The notes beneath the pieces were generated by a model. It saw only the letters and a list, made by a program, of their open reading frames with translations. It searched no databases and was not told the origin of the DNA. A stretch of DNA of 64,000 bases, taken from positions 1 to 64,000 of the forward strand of contig NZ_CP006882.1 of assembly GCF_000161795.2 (NCBI RefSeq). Direction: 5' to 3'. The DNA comes from Synechococcus sp. WH 8109. Lineage in GTDB: Bacteria; Cyanobacteriota; Cyanobacteriia; PCC-6307; Cyanobiaceae. Below are positions 57,707 to 64,000 of this stretch, piece by piece; positions within the stretch are counted from its first letter, which is position 1; each line of letters begins with the position of its first letter. Made by a program: the position numbers and the translations under genes.

Positions 57707-59116
57707 TCAGTCCTTGGCGTCCGCTTTGGACTTGCTGTTGGCCGCGGTCTTCTTGGCGGCGGGCTTTTTCTTGGCCGAAGGCTCGCTGTCATCCGCAGCC
57801 GGTGCCTTTTCGGTGAGGGTGCTGTGCTCCTCGAGCCAGCCCATCAGACGATCCTGCATTAGGTCATCCATCACGGCCTGACGTAGGCGCTCGGGATCAA
57901 TCTTGGCATCGGCGGAGAGCTCTTTCTTCACCTCCTTGATCTTGGCGTCCACATCCTTGTCGTCGAGCTTGATGTCCTCTGCTTCAGCCAGGGCGGTGAG
58001 GGCAAAACTGCGGCGCAGACGCTCTTCAGCCTCGGGGCGGGAATTCTGCATCAGGTTGCGCACCAGGTCGGGAGTGAACAGCGACTTCACATCCATTCCC
58101 TGCTGGGCGAATTGGGCTGCGGTCTGCTCCAGCAGGTTGCGGCTTTCCTGTTGGATCAGGGCTTCCGGCAGCTCCACCTCCAGCTGCTCCACCAGGGCGG
58201 CGACGAGGGCATCGCGGCGGTTGCTGGTCTGACGGCGTTCGGCGTCGTCCTTGAGCCGCTGCTCCAGGTCTTTGCGCAGGTCCGCCAGGGTTTCCTGTTC
58301 GCTGGCCTGCTTGGCGAATTCGTCATCCAGCTCGGGCAGTTCGCGGGTCTTGAGGTCCTTCATTTCGATCTCGAAGGCGGCCTTACGTCCGCGGGCGTCC
58401 TCCTTCTGGTAGTCGTCAGGGAATTGGCAATCCACGGTTTTGGTCTCGCCGACCTTCATGCCGATGACCCCTTCGATGAAGCCGGGGATCATCCGGCCGT
58501 TTTCCAGGTCCACATCCATCGAATCGGCACTGCCGCCCTCGATCTCGCTGCCGTCATCGCTGTAGGTGCCCTTGAAGCCGAGCACAGCGATGTCGCCGTT
58601 CTTGGCGGTACGACCTTCCACCGGCACGACCGTTGCCATCTGCTTGCGGGAGTCTTCAAGCATCGCGTCGACCCGCGATGCGTCGTAGGCGACGGTTTCG
58701 AATTCCGCCTTCAGGCCCTTGGTGGTTTTCAGCTTCGGCGTCGGGGCGACGTCGGCTTCCAGGGTGAAGGTGAGTTCCTCGCCGGGCTCAAAGCTCTCCA
58801 GTAAGCCGTCGAAACCACTGCTCAGATCTGGCTGACTGATTGGTTCCAGCGATTCCTGCTTGATGGCGTCACGCCAGGCGTTGTCGATCAGCTTTTCCAG
58901 AGCCGTGGCTTTGATCCGCACGCCTCCTAACTGCTGCACCAGCACCGTGCGCGGCACCTTGCCCTTGCGGAAGCCCGGCAGGTTGATGCTGCGGCTCAGG
59001 CTGGTGATGGCGTCTTCGTAACTGGTCTTGCAGCGCTCCCCAGGAACGGTGACCGTCACCGCCAGGCGGCTGCTGGGGCGGGCTTCGGTGGTCACCTTCA
59101 GGGCTGCAGCGCTCAT
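57707..59116 (-). CDS. tig: Trigger factor
   Basis: A ribosome-bound chaperone with peptidylprolyl isomerase activity. The ribosome-docking loop is G-F-R-K-G-K-V-P near residue 47; the PPIase domain contains [14 protein letters not shown]; a long helical C-terminal arm domain ends in a Lys/Ala-rich tail ([12 protein letters not shown]). The length is 469 from ATG 59116; a frame to 59152 is open but adds a non-family leader. It heads the tig-clpP-clpX cluster. Confidence 0.96.
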   Translation of the reverse strand: MSAAALKVTTEARPSSRLAVTVTVPGERCKTSYEDAITSLSRSINLPGFRKGKVPRTVLVQQLGGVRIKATALEKLIDNAWRDAIKQESLEPISQPDLSSGFDGLLESFEPGEELTFTLEADVAPTPKLKTTKGLKAEFETVAYDASRVDAMLEDSRKQMATVVPVEGRTAKNGDIAVLGFKGTYSDDGSEIEGGSADSMDVDLENGRMIPGFIEGVIGMKVGETKTVDCQFPDDYQKEDARGRKAAFEIEMKDLKTRELPELDDEFAKQASEQETLADLRKDLEQRLKDDAERRQTSNRRDALVAALVEQLEVELPEALIQQESRNLLEQTAAQFAQQGMDVKSLFTPDLVRNLMQNSRPEAEERLRRSFALTALAEAEDIKLDDKDVDAKIKEVKKELSADAKIDPERLRQAVMDDLMQDRLMGWLEEHSTLTEKAPAADDSEPSAKKKPAAKKTAANSKSKADAKD

Positions 59117-59273
59117 GGGGGAAGGGAAAGGGCAGCCCAGCACTTTATGCAACCGGGGAATTCAGGCTGGATCGGTAAGCTGATCGCGTCGCTAAGTCGG
59201 CATCACGTTCTCTACGCAGTGATGTCGGATTTGAGAAACGACGGGTTTTCGTTCAGATCGTTCACTCCACCGC

Positions 59274-60296
59274 TTGTCTTCGACCCTTCCCAATCGCCCT
59301 CTCAACGTTGCTGTTCTCGGTGCCAGCGGTGCTGTTGGCCAGGAACTGCTGCTGCTGCTTGACGAGCGCAGTTTCCCCGTTGGCGAGCTGAAGCTGCTGG
59401 CGTCGGCCCGTTCGGCTGGCCAGACCCAAGCCTGGAATGGTCGCACCCTCACGGTGGAAGAGGTTTCGGCACAATCCTTTGAAGGGATCGACCTGGTACT
59501 GGCCTCAGCCGGTGGTTCCGTTTCCAAGCAGTGGCGCGAGGAGATCACCGCTGCCGGTGCGGTGATGGTGGACAACTCCAGTGCCTTCCGAATGGAAGAC
59601 GGTGTGCCGCTGGTTGTGCCCGAGGTCAATCCTGATGCGGCCTTTGCCCACAAGGGTGTGATCGCCAACCCGAACTGCACAACGATCCTGCTCACCCTGG
59701 CCCTGGCTCCTTTGGCGGCCAAGCGGGCGATGCGCCGGGTGGTGGTGAGCACCTACCAATCCGCCAGTGGTGCCGGTGCCAGGGCCATGGAGGAGCTGAA
59801 AAACCTTTCGCAGACGGTGCTGGATGGTGGCACTCCGAAGGGAGAGGTGTTGCCTTACTCCCTGGCGTTCAACCTCTTTCTGCACAACTCTCCCCTACAA
59901 GCCAACAGCTATTGCGAGGAGGAGATGAAGATGGTGAATGAGACCCGCAAAATCATGGGTCTGCCGGATCTGTGCTTCACCGCCACCTGCGTGCGGGTGC
60001 CCGTGCTGAGGGCCCATTCCGAAGCGGTGAACATCGAGTTCGAGTCCCCCTTCCCGGTTGATGAGGCACGTGAGCTGCTCGAGGCTGCACCTGGTGTGGA
60101 GTTGATTGACGACCCGGCAGCGAACCGTTTCCCGATGCCGACGGATGTGACCGGTCGCGACCCGGTGGCGATCGGGCGGATCCGGCAGGACATCAGTGAC
60201 GCCAATGCTCTGGAGCTCTGGCTGTGTGGGGATCAGATCCGCAAGGGAGCGGCGCTTAACGCTGTTCAGATCGCTGAACTGTTGATAAAGAAGTGA
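59274..60296 (+). CDS. asd: Aspartate-semialdehyde dehydrogenase
   Basis: Reduces aspartyl phosphate for lysine, threonine and methionine (and diaminopimelate) synthesis. The N-terminal NADP fold is [14 protein letters not shown]; the catalytic cysteine is in N-P-N-C-T-T near residue 129; the acid/base histidine lies in V-L-R-A-H-S-E-A. The length is 340, starting at TTG 59274. The stop overlaps the dapA start (TGATG). Confidence 0.96.
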   Translation: MSSTLPNRPLNVAVLGASGAVGQELLLLLDERSFPVGELKLLASARSAGQTQAWNGRTLTVEEVSAQSFEGIDLVLASAGGSVSKQWREEITAAGAVMVDNSSAFRMEDGVPLVVPEVNPDAAFAHKGVIANPNCTTILLTLALAPLAAKRAMRRVVVSTYQSASGAGARAMEELKNLSQTVLDGGTPKGEVLPYSLAFNLFLHNSPLQANSYCEEEMKMVNETRKIMGLPDLCFTATCVRVPVLRAHSEAVNIEFESPFPVDEARELLEAAPGVELIDDPAANRFPMPTDVTGRDPVAIGRIRQDISDANALELWLCGDQIRKGAALNAVQIAELLIKK

Positions 60297-61204
60297 TGAC
60301 CCAGGCCACCACCCTCTCGCCAACCCCCTTCGGTCGTGTGGTCACCGCGATGGTGACCCCCTTTGATGCCAGCGGTGCTGTGGATCTCAGCGTTGCCGCA
60401 AACCTGGCTCGGCATCTCGTGGATCAGGGCTCCGATGGGTTGCTGTTGTGCGGCACCACCGGTGAATCGCCGACCCTCAGCTGGGACGAGCAATTGAAGC
60501 TGCTGCAAGCAGTGAGTGATGCCGTAGGCAGTGACGCCAAGGTGTTGGCGGGCACAGGCAGCAATTCCACAGCGGAAGCGGTGGAGGCCACCAAGGAAGC
60601 GGCGGCGGCCGGCGCCGATGGCGCTCTCGTTGTGGTGCCCTATTACAACAAGCCCCCCCAGGAGGGCCTGGAGGCCCATTTCCGGGCCATCGCTGAAGCG
60701 GCTCCTGAACTTCCGTTGATGCTTTACAACATCCCTGGCCGCACCGGCTGCAGCATCGCCCCGGCCACGGTGGCCCGGCTGATGGACTGCCCCAATGTGG
60801 TGAGTTTCAAGGCCGCCAGCGGCACCACGGAAGAGGTCACGGCTTTGCGGCTGGCCTGCGGTCCGCAGTTGGCGATCTACAGCGGTGACGACGGCCTCAC
60901 CCTGCCGATGCTTGCGGTGGGTGCTGTGGGTGTGGTGAGTGTGGGCAGCCATGTGGCGGGCCCTGAGATCCGCGCCATGATCGACTCCTATCTGAACGGA
61001 GATGGTGCCTCCGCACTCGCCCAGCACGACGCGTTGATTCCCCTGTTTAAGGCTCTGTTCGCCACCACTAATCCGATTCCCGTCAAGGCTGCCCTGGAAC
61101 TCAATGGCTGGTCTGTCGGTGTGCCCCGTCTGCCCCTGTGCCCCCTCTCTGACGAAATGAAACGTTCGCTTTCCAACGCCATGGCCGCCCTCCGTCAGAC
61201 CTAG
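60296..61204 (+). CDS. dapA: 4-hydroxy-tetrahydrodipicolinate synthase
   Basis: The first committed step to lysine and diaminopimelate. TIM barrel with G-T-T-G-E-S-P-T-L near residue 50, the Tyr in L-Y-N-I-P-G-R-T-G near residue 142 and the Schiff-base lysine in V-V-S-F-K-A-A-S near residue 170. The length is 302. ATG 60296 (overlapping the asd stop) is chosen over the GTG three bases earlier. The asd-dapA pair supplies lysine and the cell-wall cross-link. Confidence 0.96.
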   Translation: MTQATTLSPTPFGRVVTAMVTPFDASGAVDLSVAANLARHLVDQGSDGLLLCGTTGESPTLSWDEQLKLLQAVSDAVGSDAKVLAGTGSNSTAEAVEATKEAAAAGADGALVVVPYYNKPPQEGLEAHFRAIAEAAPELPLMLYNIPGRTGCSIAPATVARLMDCPNVVSFKAASGTTEEVTALRLACGPQLAIYSGDDGLTLPMLAVGAVGVVSVGSHVAGPEIRAMIDSYLNGDGASALAQHDALIPLFKALFATTNPIPVKAALELNGWSVGVPRLPLCPLSDEMKRSLSNAMAALRQT

Positions 61205-61255
61205 CCCGGTCCGGCTTATCGGCTTACGCAACCCGTTCTCTACACATCGTTTTCC

Positions 61256-63301
61256 ATGGTCAACAACGCGCGATCCAGCAAGGGTCAGGAGCCCTGCCTT
61301 CGGGTGATTCCCCTGGGTGGTCTCCACGAGATCGGCAAGAACACCTGTGTGTTCGAGTACGGCGATGACCTGATGCTGGTGGATGCCGGTCTGGCCTTCC
61401 CCAGCGACGGCATGCATGGGGTGAATGTGGTGCTGCCCGACACCAGCTTCCTGCGCGAGAACCAGAAGCGGATCCGCGGCATGATCGTCACCCACGGTCA
61501 TGAAGACCACATCGGTGGCATCGCCCATCACCTCAAGCACTTCAACATTCCGGTGATCTACGGGCCGCGGCTGGCCCTCTCGATGCTCACCGGCAAGATG
61601 GATGAGGCCGGTGTCCGCGACCGCACCACCCTGCAGACCGTAGGTCCGCGCGATGTGGTGAAGGTGGGTCAGCACTTCTCTGTGGAGTTCATCCGCAACA
61701 CCCACTCGATGGCCGACAGCTTCTCGCTGGCCATTTCCACACCGGTGGGAACCGTGATTTTCACGGGTGACTTCAAGTTCGACCACACCCCGGTCGACGG
61801 CGAAAACTTCGATATGGCCCGCCTCGCCCACCACGGTGACAAGGGAGTCCTGTGTCTGTTCAGCGATTCCACCAACTCCGAGGTTCCTGGCTTCTGCCCG
61901 CCGGAGCGCTCGGTCTTTCCCAACCTGGATCGTCACATCGGCAATGCCGAAGGGCGGGTGATTGTGACCACCTTCGCCAGCTCGATTCATCGCGTTTCGA
62001 TGATTTTGGGGCTGGCTTTGAAGAACGGCCGCAAGGTGGGGCTGCTGGGCCGCTCCATGCTCAATGTGATCGCCAAGGCGCGGGAACTGGGCTACATGCG
62101 CGCACCGGATGAACTGTTTGTGCCGATCAAGCAGATCAACGATGTGCCCGATCGGGAAACTCTGCTGCTGATGACCGGCAGCCAGGGTGAGCCGCTGGCC
62201 GCCCTGAGCCGCATTTCCCGCGGTGAGCATCCCCAGGTGAAGGTGAAGACCACCGACACGATCATCTTCTCGGCCAGCCCAATCCCGGGAAACACGATTT
62301 CCGTGGTAAACACCATCGACAAGCTGATGATGCTGGGCGCCAAGGTCGTTTACGGCAAGGGCCAAGGCATCCACGTCTCCGGCCATGGCTTCCAGGAAGA
62401 CCAGAAACTGATGCTGGCCCTCACCCGGCCCAAGTTCTTCGTGCCGGTGCACGGTGAGCACCGGATGTTGGTGCAGCACTCCCGCACCGGCCATTCGATG
62501 GGGGTTCCGGTCGACAACACCCTGATCATCGACAACGGTGATGTGGTGGAGCTCACCCCGGATTCGATCCGCAAAGGCAATGCCGTGAAGGCGGGCATCG
62601 AGCTGCTGGATCAATCCCGCAACGGCATCGTCGATGCCCGGGTACTGAAGGAACGCCAGCAGCTGGCGGAAGACGGCGTCGTGACGATCCTGGCCGCCAT
62701 CAGCACCGATGGCGCCATGGTGGCTCCGCCGCGGGTGAATCTGCGGGGTGTGGTCACCACAGCTGATGCCCGCAAGATGTCGTTGTGGGTGGAGCGTGAA
62801 ATCAAGTGGGTGCTCGAAAACCGCTGGAAGCAGCTCTGCCGCAACACCGGTGGCAAGGCGCCGGAGGTGGACTGGATGGGTGTGCAGCGTGAAGTGGAGG
62901 TGGGCCTCGGCCGCCGGATGCGCCGTGAACTGCAGGTGGAGCCGCTGATCCTCTGTCTGGTGCAGCCGGCTCCTGGTGGCACGCCGGTCTACAAGGGTCG
63001 TGCCGATGCTGAGCCCGATGACCGTCCGGCTCCCCGTGGTCGCGGTGGCCGTGGCGGTGGCTCTCCCTATGGCCGTCGCAACGGCGGTGGCGGTGGAACC
63101 CCCGCTCCGGTGCGGAACAACCAGGGCAATGGCCGGTCTGGCTCGGCAACACCAGCCCCCGTGCGTGCCGCGGCGGCAACCGCAGTGGTGGAGAAAGTGG
63201 CCCCTCAGTCGCAACCGGTGGCTGAAAAGGCTGCCCCGGCTTCCCCGGAGCCGGAGATGCCGGCAGGCCGCACCCGTCGTCGTCGTTCAGCGGCCAGCTG
63301 A
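61256..63301 (+). CDS. rnj: Ribonuclease J
   Basis: A metallo-beta-lactamase-fold 5'-3' exo/endoribonuclease of RNA processing and decay. The metal motif is T-H-G-H-E-D-H-I-G-G near residue 80; G-D-F-K-F-D-H-T-P follows, and the beta-CASP region includes S-G-H-G-F-Q-E-D and P-V-H-G-E-H-R-M. The 681 residues exceed bacterial norms: the last ~120 are Arg/Gly-rich (P-R-G-R-G-G-R-G-G-G) then Ala/Pro-rich and basic, as in cyanobacterial enzymes. A hairpin terminator follows. Confidence 0.95.
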   Translation: MVNNARSSKGQEPCLRVIPLGGLHEIGKNTCVFEYGDDLMLVDAGLAFPSDGMHGVNVVLPDTSFLRENQKRIRGMIVTHGHEDHIGGIAHHLKHFNIPVIYGPRLALSMLTGKMDEAGVRDRTTLQTVGPRDVVKVGQHFSVEFIRNTHSMADSFSLAISTPVGTVIFTGDFKFDHTPVDGENFDMARLAHHGDKGVLCLFSDSTNSEVPGFCPPERSVFPNLDRHIGNAEGRVIVTTFASSIHRVSMILGLALKNGRKVGLLGRSMLNVIAKARELGYMRAPDELFVPIKQINDVPDRETLLLMTGSQGEPLAALSRISRGEHPQVKVKTTDTIIFSASPIPGNTISVVNTIDKLMMLGAKVVYGKGQGIHVSGHGFQEDQKLMLALTRPKFFVPVHGEHRMLVQHSRTGHSMGVPVDNTLIIDNGDVVELTPDSIRKGNAVKAGIELLDQSRNGIVDARVLKERQQLAEDGVVTILAAISTDGAMVAPPRVNLRGVVTTADARKMSLWVEREIKWVLENRWKQLCRNTGGKAPEVDWMGVQREVEVGLGRRMRRELQVEPLILCLVQPAPGGTPVYKGRADAEPDDRPAPRGRGGRGGGSPYGRRNGGGGGTPAPVRNNQGNGRSGSATPAPVRAAAATAVVEKVAPQSQPVAEKAAPASPEPEMPAGRTRRRRSAAS

Positions 63302-63966
63302 TCGGGCGAAGACCCCTTTGATCATGTTGATCAGCCCCATCGGCTCCACGGAGTCGGTGGGGCTTTTTGTTTCAGGCTGGAGTTGAACGCGGAGCCATGA
63401 GTGTTCCAAAAGCTTCGTTGCCGCAGGCTGCTGGGTTTGAGGTGCGGGCTCGATGGTGTTGAGGGGTGGCTCTTCTTCGTTCTGTGCTGGTTCCTGGTTT
63501 GCCATTGCCACGTCTGAATTGGCTTCTGGTGTGAGCGTTGGCTGTGGGCTCGGCACAGGAGCCGGGAGAGGGATCCGGAGTTGCCATGGCCCGGGGTTCC
63601 TCATCACTGGACAACCACGGCATTGCGGTGATCGCATCAGCCGGCGCTGGACTGGCTTGATCGAGATCCATGTTCAGAAAGAGATCCTTGAGCAGATCTG
63701 GGATGGTGCCATTGGTTGCGGGCGTCGCACCTGCTCCGCTGGCGATGTCTTCTGATCGGCAGCGCTCTAGCTCCTGTTCCGCCAGCCCGAGACCAGGTTT
63801 GGGTCGTGCTTGTCTGATGCAGCTTGGAGTTGATCCCACAACGCTGAAGCGAGGGCGTGGGCCTCGGCGTAGTCCCCGACGCCATAGGCCCGTTCCGCGG
63901 TTTGGTGGTGCAGCTCGAAATCGATGTCTACACGCTGGGGTGCCAGTCCCCCAGTTGTAGACCGTT
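63287..63966 (-). pseudogene. Probable broken gene, minus strand, in three frames
   Basis: Reading the minus strand from right to left, one frame (about 63964 to 63767) gives V-D-I-D-F-E-L-H-H-Q-T-A-E-R-A-Y-G and A-H-A-L-A-S-A-L-W-D-Q-L before a stop at 63767-63769. A second frame then continues with L-A-E-Q-E-L-E-R-C-R-S-E and P-D-L-L-K-D-L-F-L-N-M-D-L. A third gives an acidic Pro-rich tail (A-N-Q-E-P-A-Q-N-E-E-E-P) to a stop at 63287, overlapping the end of rnj. Each piece is protein-like but none is a full gene, and no good start codon is seen in the first frame. This suggests a decayed TPR-like protein with an internal deletion; sequencing error cannot be excluded. The last 34 bases of the window are too short to assign. 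Confidence 0.5.
63333..63368 (+). terminator. Rho-independent terminator of rnj
   Basis: AGCCCCATCGGCTC (63333-63346) pairs with GAGTCGGTGGGGCT (63351-63364), a 14-bp stem with two G-U wobbles and a CACG loop, followed by TTTTTG. It lies about 31 bases after the rnj stop. The minus-strand gene relic also reads through it. Confidence 0.85.
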
Positions 63967-64000
63967 AGTCGGGGTCGTGCGGTGAAGCGGTGCCTTGGGC

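Noticed and set aside
60266-63214. A 982-residue open frame on the minus strand, antisense to rnj and dapA
   Set aside because: It is full of His/Arg/Gln without known motifs and lies exactly opposite two well-conserved genes with strong C/G third-position bias, which keeps stop codons away on the complementary strand. It is a shadow.

Overview
The window is a contiguous piece of a high-GC cyanobacterial chromosome. The best match is a marine Synechococcus of the picocyanobacterial lineage. Supporting evidence is the gene order dnaN, PRC-barrel protein, purL, purF, type IIA topoisomerase A, TPR protein, queG, DUF502, nusB, ftsY, which I know as the origin-proximal block of Prochlorococcus and marine Synechococcus. 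Sulfolipid genes sqdB and sqdX, a Gap2-type GAPDH, a CYP38-like lumenal cyclophilin and a Psb34/Ssl1498-type small membrane protein also fit. The first base lies inside dnaN, so the replication origin is probably just upstream.

Layout. 1-5.7 kb: dnaN (5' cut), a PRC-barrel protein, then purine genes purL and purF. 5.7-10.1 kb (minus): GyrA/ParC-like subunit, TPR protein, queG. 10.1-16.6 kb (plus): two membrane proteins, nusB, ftsY, an RsbU-like phosphatase and argH. 16.7-20.1 kb: RRM protein, dusA, exported MsrB, HI0933-type flavoprotein. 20.07-20.98 kb: a broken pilB/pilC relic. 21-24 kb: grpE-dnaJ-tusA-rsgA. 24-26.7 kb (minus): ybaB, murB, murC. 26.8-33.2 kb: gap2, thiL, CYP38-like cyclophilin, efp-accB, pdxA and an SDR protein. 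33.2-35.5 kb: an accessory-looking patch with a tiny secreted protein, an HNH nuclease and a SNF2-type helicase. 35.5-37.8 kb: small lineage-specific proteins, then tRNA-Gly(CCC). 38-44.7 kb: aminotransferase, cbiD, guaA, two unknowns and PBP2. 44.7-48.8 kb: sqdX, sqdB, a Psb34-like protein, thiG and one unknown. 48.9-52.9 kb: TPR protein, rplT, rpmI, SpoIID-like protein, glycosyltransferase. 53-59.1 kb (minus): dnaX, LRAT-fold protein, clpX, clpP, tig. 59.3-63.3 kb (plus): asd, dapA, rnj. The last 700 bases hold what looks like a broken minus-strand gene.

Most of the window is compact housekeeping sequence. Stop/start overlaps (ATGA or TGATG) link nusB/ftsY, grpE/dnaJ, murC/murB, efp/accB, thiL/cyclophilin, the 42.6-kb unknown/PBP2 and asd/dapA. 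The non-routine material is the pilus-gene relic, the HNH/helicase patch with a LexA-like site and an 18-bp palindrome, the regularly spaced repeats upstream of the Psb34-like gene, and the decayed gene at the right end. I did not find a convincing new defence or mobile system. Apart from the pilus relic and the right-hand end, no stretch over about 300 bases lacks an intact gene.
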